Origin: Tillus elongatus
Taxonomy: Eukaryota > Arthropoda > Insecta > Coleoptera > Cleridae
NCBI GenBank assembly: GCA_964006375.1
Contig: OZ023263.1
Location: forward strand, 130,361,454 to 130,425,453
DNA length: 64,000 nt
Direction of reading: 5' to 3'
Below are positions 24,522 through 35,862 of the stretch, piece after piece. The translations under genes were made by a program, and so were the position numbers. The notes beneath the pieces were generated by a model that made no database searches, had not been told where the DNA came from, and saw nothing but the letters and a program-made list of their open reading frames with translations. Numbering within the stretch: the first letter of the stretch is position 1; every line of letters begins with the position of its first letter.

Positions 24522-24777
24522 CGCTAATTTCGGCATCGTTAATATGTTCTTCGGCCCCTCTTAATTTTTCAAGAATAACCTTTGGATAATTATGGGTCAA
24601 ACTATATGCTATTGATTCCAACTGCTTTTTATTTTTTGACGTAGTAATTATGCTGGCGTTATAGAATTTATCATGTATCCATTTGGCTAGCAGACATCCA
24701 TTTTTATCAATTTGCACTTTTTTACTATCGCATACAAACATTACATTGTCATCACTAAACTTTACTAAGGTATACAT
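24522..24777 (-). CDS. Candidate first coding exon of an unrecognised gene
   Basis: An ATG-started frame of 85 codons plus one base ends at a consensus splice donor, AGCG|GTGAGT (24521-24516). It begins MYTLVKFSDDNVMFVCDSKK and contains LLAKWIHDKFYNASIITTSK and KKQLESIAYSL. The YxLVxFxD...W...FYxAxI pattern recalls an N-terminal segment seen in many uncharacterised arthropod proteins, some with BEN domains; that comparison is from memory and weak. Composition is non-repetitive and codon use is plausible. The gene would continue to lower coordinates through a transposon-filled intron. It may be a host gene or a transposon gene exon. Confidence 0.5.
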
Positions 24778-25114
24778 TATTGGCTCTAAAACAAGGAAAC
24801 AACGCCCGTTTATTAATAGCCAAGATTTTAAGTGACCCAGCGAAATACCGCAACTTATTTAGAACTATTTATTCCCGTTTTCCGTGCAAAATATGTAGGA
24901 GTACATTGTACCGAGGTAAACCAGTAAACTGACATTGATACCTAATTCTACGACTTAGACTTACCACACATAATTTGACATTATGAGATGTGCGACTACT
25001 AGTTTCAGGAGTCAGGATAGTAAAATCAAACAGAAGTAGGGGTTGAAGTAATTCCAAGAATCCAAACAATGATCTGGGTTTTGTGTTCTGTTGTATTAAG
25101 CCTTATAAAAAGTG
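24778..25114. other. Region upstream of the exon, left of the hAT nest
   Basis: No coding sequence. It would hold the 5' leader or promoter of the exon at 24777; no clear TATA or initiator motif stands out. Confidence 0.4.
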
Positions 25115-25370
25115 CAGACGGATAGTGATGGGAAAAACAGTTATTTTCTGTTAACAGTTGAAGCCGTTAACGTTTTTTAATAATAACCGCTGAAAATAAC
25201 GGCTTCAGTTATTTTAAACTGGATAGTCGATCGATAGTATCCTACATACCCAAAGCTGTGAGCGATAGCGAGCACACTTTTTTTTTTTTTTTTTTTCCCT
25301 CAGGGCTCGTCCGCGGCCTTGCCGCCCCGATAGCACCGCAACCCTTGGTTGATTGTGCATACCCCTAGTC

Positions 25371-28300
25371 TTACTCCACCCATTCCAAAATCACTGTGCC
25401 TTGAACTAGTCTGCACAGCGATTGGTAGGGTGAAGTTTTATATTGCTCTGTCTCCGGTCTAGAGTGACCGTAGATCAGTTGTCTTTTCCGGTCCAGAGCT
25501 ATACACTCGCACAAGATGTGCTGGGCTGATTCCTCCCCCTCGCCGCAGAGTCTGCATGCGAGGTCCCCTTCGAACCGCCCCATTTTATGTAGGTGTTTCT
25601 TGACGGCCATGTGTCCCGTCAAGAGACCTGTTGTGTTTCTGAGCTGTCCTCTGCTAAGGTTTAGCAGCTCCACAGCTCTCTTTGAACTGGGTCCGTCAAT
25701 TATTGACTTCCCATGTCTGAGCCCTGGACAGTCCGCCCAGTACACCTTGTGTTGGTTTCTGACCCAGGACTTAATGGCTCCCCTGGCAGTGCTCTTTGAC
25801 ACGCCCAGAGCCGGTTCTGGTCCCATAAATGGTTCTGCTGACCCCCTCTTTGCGAGACTGTCAGCTTCTTCATTGCCTTTGACCCCCGAGTGACCCGGCA
25901 CCCAGATGAGGGTCACCTCATTCTGCCCAGCCAGGTCGCTCGTCTCGTCTCGGCACTCACTCACCAGCCAGGAATTTACCCGTGGGCTACTTAGTGCCTT
26001 AAGGGCTGCCTGGCTGTCTGTGGCTATGAGGATCCGCTTGTTGGTGTAGCCCCTCCTCTTGTTCTCCCGCACACAGTGCAGGATGGCGTACATCTCGGCC
26101 TGAAACACCGTTGCATGGGCTCCGAGGGAAATACTGTGACTTACCCTCGGTCCTTCCGAGTAAACACCTGCCCCCGTCCCACGCTCCCCGCCAGATCCGT
26201 CCGTGAACCAGACGAGCGCGTCCCGTGGTATGCCCGGTGTCTCCTCCCGCCATGCCCCGCGATCAGGGATTTCCACTGTGAAGTTGTTTTCCCTGCACAT
26301 TCGCGGGCTCGCGAAGTCTGACCTCATTTCAAGCATGGGTTCCTTCACGATCTCCTGAATTTTGCAGTGGCCCCTGAAGCCTGGGTTGATCTTCAGTCTA
26401 CCATTGCAGGCTAGTCTGTATAGTCCTAGCCTGGCCTCTCCCATAATAACGAAGTGTAGGGGGGGTAGATCCAGCAACACCTCCATGGCGGCTGTTGGGG
26501 TTGAAGACATGGCCCCTGTGATGCCTAGGCAAGCCATCCTTTGGATCTTGCCTAGTTTTTGTTTGGCACTGGATTGTGTCACCTTAGGCCACCAGACCAG
26601 TGCCGCATATGTTAACGATGGTCTGACCACCCTTGTGTACAGCCAGTGGGCCATACTAGGTCTTAGTCCCCACGTTTTTCCATATAGCCGCCTAGTGACG
26701 GCTAAGGTCATGACTGCCTTACGCAGTATTTTTCCAATGTGACCATTCCAGGTTAGCTTAGAGTCCAATACGACCCCAAGATATTTTACCCCCCTGGCCA
26801 TTGGAACGCTCCTACCGTATAGAGTGAGAGTTCTGTGGCTTTCACACTTCCTCCTCCTCGTAAACGGCACGACGGTTGCTTTCTCGGGGCTCACCCCGAG
26901 CCCTTGATCAACCGTCCACCCTTCCACCACTTTCAGTGCAGTCTGCATACGCTCCCACACTGCCTGTGTGACCTTTCCTCGGACTATGATGACAATGTCG
27001 TCCGCATAGCCCTGTACCTCATACCCCCCTCCCGAGAGCCTCCCCAGCAGGCCGTCCACGACTAGACACCAGAGCAAGGGAGACAGAACGCTCCCCTGCG
27101 GACACCCCGCCGCGACCCCCGCCAGCAGAGTCCCTCCCGCGAGTGAGGTGAACACCGCCCTGTCCCTGAGCATGGAACCGATCCACCTGCAGCAGGTCTC
27201 CTCTATTCCACGCTCCCGGGCAGCTGCCAAAACCGATCCGAACGAGGTGTTGCTAAAGGCCCCCTCTATGTCTAGGAAGGCCCCCAGCGCCACCTCCTTG
27301 TTCTCCAGCGTATTCTCCAGTTTCAGCACCAGTTGGTGCAGTGCTGTTTCTGTTGAGAATCCTGCTCTGTATGCATATTGTCCGCAGTGTAGAGGATATG
27401 CTTCCAGTACACCGCCCCTAATGTGCCGGTCGAGCAGTTTTTCCCCTGTTTTCAGCAAGAAGGACATGAGACTTATTGGCCTCAGGGACTTTGCCTGGTC
27501 TGTTGGACGCCCAGGTTTAGGAATAAATACAACCCTGGCCAGTCTCCATGCCCTCGGAATGTACCCCAGAGCCAGGCTGGCCCTCATAATGAGGGTAAGC
27601 ACCGGCGCCAGTATATCTATCCCCTGTTGGAGCATGATGGCCATTATTCCATCAAATCCCGGCGATTTGTATGGCTTAAAGCTGTTAATGGCCCATCTGA
27701 TTTTGCTCCAGGTAACCACCTCTTTAGCGACTGTCCAGTCTACTCTAGATGCCCGCCTATAAGGCGCCTCTATTTCTGAGTCTTCCCAGTCCGGAGGTGA
27801 TTGGTTTATTATGTTACAGCCGGGGAAGTGCGTCTGGAGTAAAATTTCCATAGTTTCCTCCCCCGAGCTTGTAAAGCCTCCCGTGGGTGTTCTAAGGGAG
27901 CCTATGTTAGTCTGAGGGCCCTTGAACCGGATCTTGTGTAGTCGAGCACTCTCGGACGTGTTTTCCACTTCTTCGCAGTGCCTCCTCCACGACTCCTTCT
28001 TGGCGTCCCTCAGTCTTTTGTTATAGGTCGATAGGGCCTGTCTATATTCATCCCATGCTCCCGACCTTTTGGCCGCGTTAAACAGCTTACGAACCTGCGT
28101 CCTCCTTTGCCTGAGGTCCTCGTTCCACCATGGGACGTTCCTGGTGGACACCCTCATTTTCAGGGGGCAGTTGGCGTTATAGGCCGAGGTAATTGCGTCT
28201 CGCAATTGGACTGCTGCAATCTCGAGGTCTATTGAATCCCTTATGGCCCTCTCAACCCCCCGCAGTTCCACAGCTAGGTCTGCCCTGTAGGCTTCCCAGT

Positions 28301-29015
28301 CCGCCTTGCGGGGGTCCCGGTACCATACCGTTTCTCTTTCGACTTTGGCGATTTCAAACCGGATGTATCTGTGGTCTGAGCTACTCACTTCCCCAGACAC
28401 AGCCCAGCTTTTAACAAAGTCACCCAGAAACTGGGTGGAAACTGTTAGGTCTAAAACTTCCTCACGCCGTGTTGTGACGAATGTCTGTTTATTACCTCTA
28501 TTCAATATGTCTAAATTAAATTTCATAAAGAATTGTAAAAGTGCCTCACCCCTAGAGTTTGTGTCCGAGCTACCCCACAACTCATGGTGCGCATTCGCAT
28601 CCATGCCGATGATGGTCTGCCATCCACCTGCTCTGCTACCCACCATCAGCTGCTCCAATTCGTTGGGTGGAGGAGGGTCCGTGCTGTCCCCTGGCAGATA
28701 GGCTGACGCGACAGTAATGTCCCTCAGCCCATCCGCTCCTCCACATCGGATTTTGATCGTTGCCAGGTCCCTGGAACAGAAATTCATTAGAGGGAGAAAC
28801 TCTATCCCTTCCCTGACAAAAATGCAGGCCCTCGGATTCTCGCTGGACCTGCTGTAGATGAGCTTTCCATTAGCTCCGCCGAGTCCCTTGATCTCTCCTT
28901 TGTAGGAGTACGGTTCCTGGATGAGGGCCACATCCGTGTTCCTCAGAGCCATTAGTAGTCCGGCCGTGGCTGCCCTACTGTGTTGGAGGTTGACCTGAAG
29001 GAACCTAAGTCCCAT
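25371..29015 (-). CDS. LINE ORF2: endonuclease, reverse transcriptase, RNase H
   Basis: A 1214-residue polyprotein that nicks the target and reverse-transcribes the element RNA in place. Residues 1-225 are an APE-type endonuclease: VNLQ (8-11), QEP (33-35), GMDANAHHELWGS (137-149) and SSDHRYI (212-218). Reverse transcriptase follows: GFDGI (453), FLDIEGAF with Asp582, GCPQGSVLSPLLW (638-650) and the catalytic GYADDIVI box (669-676). RNase H spans about 934-1060 with FTDGSGG, FQAEMYA (Glu974), TDSQAAL (Asp1000), GHSGVKGNEEADSLAK (His1042, Asp1052). A C-terminal CX2CX8HX3C finger, CRLCGEGEESAQHILC, is at 1154-1169. All key residues are present. The start overlaps the end of ORF1, suggesting reinitiation. 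Length suits the family, and nothing looks broken. Confidence 0.95.
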   Translation of the reverse strand: MGLRFLQVNLQHSRAATAGLLMALRNTDVALIQEPYSYKGEIKGLGGANGKLIYSRSSENPRACIFVREGIEFLPLMNFCSRDLATIKIRCGGADGLRDITVASAYLPGDSTDPPPPNELEQLMVGSRAGGWQTIIGMDANAHHELWGSSDTNSRGEALLQFFMKFNLDILNRGNKQTFVTTRREEVLDLTVSTQFLGDFVKSWAVSGEVSSSDHRYIRFEIAKVERETVWYRDPRKADWEAYRADLAVELRGVERAIRDSIDLEIAAVQLRDAITSAYNANCPLKMRVSTRNVPWWNEDLRQRRTQVRKLFNAAKRSGAWDEYRQALSTYNKRLRDAKKESWRRHCEEVENTSESARLHKIRFKGPQTNIGSLRTPTGGFTSSGEETMEILLQTHFPGCNIINQSPPDWEDSEIEAPYRRASRVDWTVAKEVVTWSKIRWAINSFKPYKSPGFDGIMAIMLQQGIDILAPVLTLIMRASLALGYIPRAWRLARVVFIPKPGRPTDQAKSLRPISLMSFLLKTGEKLLDRHIRGGVLEAYPLHCGQYAYRAGFSTETALHQLVLKLENTLENKEVALGAFLDIEGAFSNTSFGSVLAAARERGIEETCCRWIGSMLRDRAVFTSLAGGTLLAGVAAGCPQGSVLSPLLWCLVVDGLLGRLSGGGYEVQGYADDIVIIVRGKVTQAVWERMQTALKVVEGWTVDQGLGVSPEKATVVPFTRRRKCESHRTLTLYGRSVPMARGVKYLGVVLDSKLTWNGHIGKILRKAVMTLAVTRRLYGKTWGLRPSMAHWLYTRVVRPSLTYAALVWWPKVTQSSAKQKLGKIQRMACLGITGAMSSTPTAAMEVLLDLPPLHFVIMGEARLGLYRLACNGRLKINPGFRGHCKIQEIVKEPMLEMRSDFASPRMCRENNFTVEIPDRGAWREETPGIPRDALVWFTDGSGGERGTGAGVYSEGPRVSHSISLGAHATVFQAEMYAILHCVRENKRRGYTNKRILIATDSQAALKALSSPRVNSWLVSECRDETSDLAGQNEVTLIWVPGHSGVKGNEEADSLAKRGSAEPFMGPEPALGVSKSTARGAIKSWVRNQHKVYWADCPGLRHGKSIIDGPSSKRAVELLNLSRGQLRNTTGLLTGHMAVKKHLHKMGRFEGDLACRLCGEGEESAQHILCECIALDRKRQLIYGHSRPETEQYKTSPYQSLCRLVQGTVILEWVE

Positions 29016-30162
29016 TAACCCTTAATTGCTTCCCCAGTGGGCGGAAGCTAACCCTTCCCATGCCCCAGAATGCCTTGAAGGAGGTTCCTTCAAGGGCTCT
29101 GTAAGATGTCGGGTCGATAGAGAAGGCGAGCGTCTGTCCTTTCTCCTCTGCCTTCCTGCTTAGAACCGACCAGTGTTGCGTCCCCAGTTCAGGGTTCTGG
29201 ATCTTAAGTCTGCTGATCACCGTCTCCTGCGGGACGGTGTCAGGGATCCGTACGAGGACCTTGCGTCTCTTTTGGAGTTCCTTGGGCTCGACGGCTGTCA
29301 AGTCCGCCCCCTCCCAAATCTGACCGAGGCCCCCGATCGTTTTCCGCAGCCAGTCCCGCGACTGCGGGCCGGCACAGGTTATCCAGAGGATGCCCCCCGT
29401 CAGGCGCGTCCGGTGGAACTGAGGCGGGCTCTCCCCTTCCTGAAGAGAGTCCACTGCAGCTACCACCGCAGCCTGGATCAGGTCCGCCTTCCCCTGGTCT
29501 AGCGTGACCTCAGGATGGCGTCTGTCAATCACCGCCATCCCGAGGCCCTCCGCAGCCTCCCTGTAAGAGCCAGTCTGCGCCGGTGTTCCGGCCTTAGTTC
29601 CTTTGGGAGGTCTGTCTGTAGTAGGCGTGCTAGAGCCAGAGCGCGGCGTCTTCCGACTCGCACTCTCCTCTTGCGCCTTTACAGGCACCCTGGCCCTTTT
29701 GGAACGTCTGTCTGTAGTGGGCGTGCTAGAGTTCGAGCGCGTCCTCTTCTGACCCGCACTCCCCTCTTGCGCCTTTACAGGTTTCTCGACCGTCCAGGTC
29801 CCGGCCGCCATTTTTTGCGCTCTCCGGAGCTTCTTTCTTTGCGCCCCGGAAAGACGCTTGGACTGCCGGGGCAGTCCCTCTACTCTAACAGTAGAGTCCT
29901 CACTGGTGGAGGGGCCCCCGGAGTCCGCGGAGCTCGCCGCCCTCCGGTGGGACCCAGCCTCCAGCTTGGGTGTCGGGGACAGGTCTCTGGCCGAAGCTAC
30001 CCCCTGATCCCCCGTATCTACGCCGGTCGTGGGACCTCCAGAGTCCGCTGCCGCACCCTGGCTCGTCTCCGTTTCCGGGATAGACTCAAGGCTCAAGTCT
30101 GTAGCCGGAGCCACTCCTCGAGCCTCATTGGTTTTGGTTTTATATGTATTTATAATCTTCAT
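29005..30162 (-). CDS. LINE ORF1: RNA-binding protein with DUF4780-like domain
   Basis: A 385-residue protein thought to coat the element RNA in the cytoplasm and help nuclear import. Residues 1-125 are Ser/Thr/Pro/Gly-rich and contain a diverged duplication (VAPATDLS...ADSGGPTT and VASARDLS...ADSGGPST). A basic tract (SKRLSGAQRKKLRRAQK, 101-117) could bind RNA or act as a nuclear signal. Two copies of a 32-residue unit starting PVKAQE lie at 128 and 160 (each with SSTPTTDR). From about residue 198 (SYREAAEGLGMAVIDRRHPE) to the end is a DUF4780-type domain as in LOA-group ORF1 proteins (GILWITCAGPQSRDWLRKT). No CCHC knuckle is seen. It ends 11 bases inside ORF2. Confidence 0.85.
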   Translation of the reverse strand: MKIINTYKTKTNEARGVAPATDLSLESIPETETSQGAAADSGGPTTGVDTGDQGVASARDLSPTPKLEAGSHRRAASSADSGGPSTSEDSTVRVEGLPRQSKRLSGAQRKKLRRAQKMAAGTWTVEKPVKAQEGSAGQKRTRSNSSTPTTDRRSKRARVPVKAQEESASRKTPRSGSSTPTTDRPPKGTKAGTPAQTGSYREAAEGLGMAVIDRRHPEVTLDQGKADLIQAAVVAAVDSLQEGESPPQFHRTRLTGGILWITCAGPQSRDWLRKTIGGLGQIWEGADLTAVEPKELQKRRKVLVRIPDTVPQETVISRLKIQNPELGTQHWSVLSRKAEEKGQTLAFSIDPTSYRALEGTSFKAFWGMGRVSFRPLGKQLRVNGT

Positions 30163-30690
30163 GTTGTTCCCACGAGAATGGGGGAAATACTGTCCACACC
30201 ATCAGAACCCCCTGTGTGGTGCAAGGCGGGTTACTCTGGAGGGTTGCCTGGTACTCCAGAGGTTCCGTTCACGACACCATCGCCCTGGTGCCATCCATCC
30301 ATAGGCACGGGTCACGTGACATCGTAGATTGGGGGAGTTTAGTTCGACCTCCTTGTCTAGATCCGTCATGTTTAGTTATTAGCAGGGTCACCTCGTGCAG
30401 GATGCGGATTTTTACCGCGCATGACGGTCTTGGGGAAAGCTTCATCGGGAGTTTATGTTGTTATTTCCACTTCCTCAGCTTGCCCCCTGGAGTCCTATGG
30501 CCCGCGACTCCTTAACCCCTAGCGAGCACACTAGTATAAATGCATTGTATTTTTACCCCGTTATTTCGCGTAGTGTATAAATCTCAAATCTTGTCGATAT
30601 GAAAAGGAAACAAAGGGTTAAGAAATTATAATAAGCGTGTCGTAAATCTTTTGCCACTCTGAAGTGAAACTTTTAGAAATCAGAAAGGAG

Positions 30691-31245
30691 TCTTTTATAA
30701 CTGTTCCCAGACTCTGTGATGGGAAAAGGTCCTGCGATGTCTACGGCAACTCTCTCCCACGGTGTACCTGAGATGTACTGCATCATTTTTCCTCTGGATC
30801 GGGTCTTTGGTCCCTTCTTTGAAGCACATTGGTCACACCTTTTGCACCATTCTTCCACGCTTCTTCGGCAGTTTATCCAATAGAAGCGGTCTCTGACTCT
30901 GGCGAGAGTCCTGTTGACCCCAAAGTGGCCTCCACTCCTACTATTGTGTAACTCTTGAAGAACACTGTCTATGCACTCACTTGGCACAACGGTCTGGTAT
31001 ATACAGTCTCTACCATCGGCAGTTTCCCATTTTCGAGTGATCATGTCATTCTTTAGACACAATGAGTCCCATTGTAGCCAGTAGCCTTTAACCTCCGCCC
31101 CAAACCGGGACACATCATGCCACTCAGGTCTTTTTCCTTTTTGTAGCCATTCTCTAATATTTTTCAAGTCTGGATCTGTCTTCTGTGCGTCTCTGATGTA
31201 TTCAAGATTTACGTCTAGATCGGTATTATTCTCCTTTTCCGTCAC
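30691..31245 (-). pseudogene. pol: Gypsy integrase, N-terminal part, truncated
   Basis: Integrase inserts the element DNA into the chromosome. The HHCC zinc finger is present (LHNSRSGGHFGVNRTL ... CKRCDQCASKKG), followed by the start of the catalytic core with the first acidic residue (VAVDIAGPFP). Similarity stops after about ITESGNSY, near 30691, and the frame closes shortly after in unrelated sequence; the other two catalytic acids are absent. It is in the same frame as the RT segment to its right, separated only by the TGA at 31300-31302. Confidence 0.85.
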
Positions 31246-31299
31246 CAGTTGTTTGATCTGATGAGTAACTTTATCGATCTCTTTGTTCTCTTGTCGCTC

Positions 31300-32964
31300 T
31301 CAAAATTTACATTCATGCACTGAACATGGTCTTCTTGACAGGCTGTCTGCATTGGCGTGACTTCTTCCTCTTCGATGTTCAATCCGGAAGTCGTAGCTCT
31401 GCAGTTTCTCTATCCATCGGGCTATCTGTCCTTCTGGATTTCTAAAGTTCAGAAACCATTGCAGAGCAGAGTGATCTGACCTCACGCGGAAAGTTCTTCC
31501 GTACAGGAAGCTGTGGAAATGTTCGATGGATCTTACAACTGCCAGCAGTTCTTTCCGGGTTACACAGTAATTTCTTTCTGCTTTTCCGAACGTTTTGCTG
31601 AAGTAGCCTATCACAACTTCTTCTCCAGCTTGGAGCTGCGAGAGTACTGCCCCAATGCTATACTGGGAAGCATCAGTGTCCAGTATGAACAGTCCTTCGT
31701 CCTGAGGATAAGCCAGTATAGGAGCAGTGAGAAGACGATGTTTGAGTTCTCTAAAAGATTCTTGGCAATCTGGTGACCAGATGAACTCGACCTTATTTTC
31801 AGTCAGGCTATGCAGAGGTTTCGCAATGCTGCTGAAGTACTTCACAAAGCGTCGGTAGTAGCTGCAAAGTCCCAGAAAACTTCTGACCTCATGTTTGTTC
31901 TTCGGCACAGGCCAGTCTCTTACTGCCTTTATTTTCTCTGGATCAGTTTCTATCCCTTTCTCAGAAACGACATGTCCGAGGAAACTCACTTTCTTCTGGA
32001 AGAGGACGCATTTCTTGGGATTGAGTTGCAGATTGGCACCTCTCAGCCTGGAGAAAACTTGCTTCAGATTCGACAGGTGTTCATCGAAAGTCCTTCCAAT
32101 CACCATGACATCGTCGAGATACACCAGGCATGTTTCCCATGTCAGCCCTCTCAGCACTAACTCCATTAGTCGATCGAAGGTGGCAGGAGCATTACATAAG
32201 CCGAATGGCATGACCTTGAATTGGAACAACCCATTCCCGGTTGAAAAAGCAGTCTTCTCCTTATCGTCCTTATGGAGTTCTACTTGCCAGTAGCCACTTT
32301 TCAGGTCTAATGTAGACAACCACTTTGATCCGGCCAAAGTGTTCAAAGTGTCGTCGATCCGGGGCAGGGGATAACTGTCCTTCTTGGTGACATCATTCAG
32401 CTTCCTATAGTCCACGCAAAATCTCATAGTGCCGTCTTTCTTGGTGACCAAAACTACTGGGGACGACCAAGGACTATTAGACTCCTCGATCACACCATCT
32501 TCCAGCATTTCGTTAACCATCGCCTTGATTTCTGATTGCTTGGCAAAAGGCAGTCTTCTCGGCGGCTGTCTAATTGGTCTTGCGTCGCCAGTATTAATTC
32601 TGTGTTGCACTAGACTCGTACGACCTGTGATTTTATCTTGAGCGAAAATATCGGCCTCCTCCAATATGAACTTCAGGGCCATTTCCATCTCCATGTCGTT
32701 CAATTGGCCCCATGAATTCTTGAACCGTTCTACTATCTCTACTGGCAGTCTTCTGTCTAATACAGTGGGTGTCACGTTTTTGGACAACGTCACTCGGTCA
32801 ATGGGTTCGCAAGTGGCGATAACTTCGCCTCTCTTGAGTGTGACCCGGTTAGTTTGTACGTTAGCCACTCTTATGGGTATTGTCCTCTTCGGGTCTACTA
32901 AGCAACGTGCGACGAGGGCACCATCATGTCTATCTTTTAAGGGCTCCGCTATGAGAGCATTCAT
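31300..32964 (-). pseudogene. pol: Gypsy reverse transcriptase and RNase H
   Basis: A 554-codon open stretch with complete RT landmarks: RFCVDYRKLND, LSTLDLKSGYWQ (motif A), KVMPFGLCNAPATF (motif B), CLVYLDDVMVIG (YLDD catalytic box), then RNase H-like FILDTDASQYS, VTRKELLAVV and VRSDHSALQW, closing with IEHRRGRSHANADSLSRR. It lies between protease (upstream) and integrase (downstream). An in-frame TGA at 31300 separates it from integrase, and a pair of shifts at about 33128 and 33045 separates it from protease. The enzyme domains themselves look intact, so this is an otherwise well-preserved pol. Confidence 0.92.
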
Positions 32965-33105
32965 ACCATCAAATTTCTTCTCTAGTCTGGCTCTGACAAT
33001 CTTCTCACTGTTACCAGGAATCCGTGTATCCTCGTCGACACCCTGGGATCAGCCTTGCCTGCAGGTGGAGATAAATACAACTCTTCGTTGCCGATTCTCA
33101 AGATC

Positions 33106-33573
33106 TTATTCTGGAAGTCTATTGAAAAAAACATCGAACTCTTCCATTATATCCAAGCCCAGAATAAATTCGTCGACGATTTCTGCGACGACAGCCTTTA
33201 CCTGTAGCTCAGTACTGCCCAGCTTAATGTAAACAGCGACCTCTCCATGCACGGGTATCCTATCCCCTTTCGCTGTCTCCAACACAGTCTGTTTGTTGGT
33301 CATGAGTGCTGACATGTTTGGCAACATGTCTGGACGTACAACGGATCTAGTGGCACCAGTATCGATGGTGAAACTGCATCGTCTTCCGCCTATGCTGCCA
33401 GATATAACGAGGCTCTCGCGGTAGCGTTGGATAGTGGAGACCTTGACTTTGGGGCCTTGGGACTCGCACGCCAGCTGTCGCCCCCTTACACTGGCGTCAG
33501 GTCGTTTCCCTGACGGTGCTCCCTGTTGGTGTACTCTTGTCTTCCGTGAGCTACCTGTTGGGTTTGTTAGCAC
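33106..33573 (-). pseudogene. pol: Gypsy protease segment
   Basis: The retropepsin active site is present as CSFTIDTGATRSVV, with the C-terminal IVDEFILGLDIMEEF. The first 45 residues are a basic linker after Gag. The frame is -1 relative to gag and overlaps its end by a few bases, the usual gypsy arrangement for programmed -1 shifting. It breaks at a run of seven A (plus strand 33125-33131), after which the sequence continues in another frame until near 33045. Catalytic DTG is intact, unlike in the left gypsy. Confidence 0.85.
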
Positions 33574-34880
33574 AGTCTACTAATGTGTCCTTTCCTACCA
33601 CACTTGTAGCATTTTATGTCTGACCAATCTGCTTTCGTTTTACGTGCTCCGACCGTTGCAGTGAGCTTGTTTATGGCTTCCTTTATAAACTTTATTTCCT
33701 GCCTTAGTTCCCCAGACGTGTCTGATAGGTCCTCTTTCTCCTTCACTTCGCGCAGCCTGTTGCGGCGAGGTTGAGATGCATTCTTCGCTGCTTCAAATTC
33801 CAAGCCGTAAATGACGCAGTCTGTGAGTGTTTTGAATCTTCCGAGCCTTAAAGCTTGTTGCATTTCATTGTCAAGTACCCCATCTATGAAGGTCTGGACG
33901 GTGATCTGGTTGACAAATTCTTCTGGGGCTTGGGGATATGCCAGTCGCACAAGTTTCTCCACTTCGGCACTGAATTCTTGCAGAGTCTCATTTGGCTTCT
34001 GGACCCTTGTCTTTAGTTGTGTCTGGTAGACTTGGCTCATGTACTTGTTACCATATCTCAAATCTAGGGCCTGTATCACTGTTAAGTAGTTTTGCTGTTT
34101 CGACTCCGGGATGTTCTGGAGGATTTCTAGGGCTTTACCTTGAAGCGAGAGAATTAGAGCAGTTGCTGCCTGTTGTTCGCTCCACCCATTGCTGAGAGCG
34201 GCCGCCTCAAACTGCCTCCTGTACATGGGCCACGATGTTTCTCCGTCAAAAGTCGGCGGCTTCAAGGTTCTATGAGGCTGCTGCGCGGCTGGTACATCCG
34301 CCTCCGGCCGATTTTGATCTGGGGCCATTCCAGTAACTCCTCTTGGTTCAGTTCTATCAGTCTGGACAATCAACTGTTCGGTCAGTTATTTATGTGTGCA
34401 TTCTGTTCCTTTCATGATCATCTTCATTTGTTCTTTCAACCCTTCCACTTCTTCCCATCGTTTATTCAAATCCTCTGTTACATTTTCTACTTTCTTGTCC
34501 ACATTTTCTACTTTCTTGTCCACATTTTCTATTTGTTCGTTGATCTGTTCAATTTCTTCTTTTACATCGACTCTTATATTGTGGAACATACTTCGGAGCT
34601 CTTCTTTATCTTCTTGTCGCCTCTGTTCCTCATCTTGCCGTCTTCTCTCGTCTTCTTCGCGCCGTCTTCTTTCATCTTCTTGTCGCCGTTGTTCGTCTTC
34701 TTCGCGTTGCCTCTTGAGGTCTTCTTTATCTTCTTGCCGCCGTCGTTCGTCTTCTTCGCGCCGTCTTGTTTCTTCTTCTTGTCGTCGTTGTTCGTCTTCT
34801 TCGCGTTGCTTTTTCAGTAAGTCCATCAACTCTTTGATTTCAGCCATATTGTCGTAGTCAGTCGATCTGGTGTTTACCAT
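33567..34880 (-). pseudogene. gag: Gypsy gag with coiled coil, capsid and zinc knuckle
   Basis: Two open stretches in the same frame are split by a single TAA at 34386-34388. The N-terminal part (34880-34389) is a charged coiled coil made of EEDERRRQEDK-type repeats and two DKKVENV units. The second part has a capsid-like domain (PPTFDGETSWPMYRRQFEAA ... TFIDGVLDNEMQQAL) and a CX2CX4HX4C knuckle (CYKCGRKGHISRLC) at its end. Gag forms the particle and binds the RNA. Pol follows in the -1 frame. The total of about 438 codons fits a gypsy gag; one nonsense codon makes this copy a pseudogene. Confidence 0.88.
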
Positions 34881-34919
34881 TTACAGCTAGCTTGCTTGTT
34901 CACTTCTTCACTCACTTAT

Positions 34920-34936
34920 CCCACACTTCTGACACC
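34920..34936 (-). promoter_or_regulatory. Primer-binding-site-like sequence of the gypsy element
   Basis: TGGTGTCAGAAGTGTGG in minus orientation starts three bases after the LTR end. TGG at the start matches the CCA end of any tRNA; I have not assigned which tRNA. Confidence 0.6.
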
Positions 34937-34940
34937 AAAT

Positions 34941-35862
<922 letters not shown>

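Larger units (their letters stand above)
25279..30519 (-). mobile_element. Full-length RNase H-bearing LINE (LOA/I-like) with poly(A) tail
   Basis: The insertion is bounded by TAGCGAGCACACT at 25266-25278 and 30520-30532, a 13-bp target duplication lying within the hAT-like element. In minus orientation it has a 357-bp 5' leader, ORF1 (30162-29005), ORF2 (29015-25371, overlapping ORF1 by 11 bases), a short 3' UTR and an A tail of about 18 (T run at 25279-25296). Both frames are open throughout. The region is much richer in G+C than its surroundings. Clade assignment rests on an APE-type endonuclease plus RT plus RNase H order and a DUF4780-like ORF1. Confidence 0.93.

Noticed and set aside
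34396..34857. Plus-strand Ser/Cys-rich frames over the gypsy gag
   Set aside because: They are opposite-strand shadows of the charged coiled-coil coding sequence.
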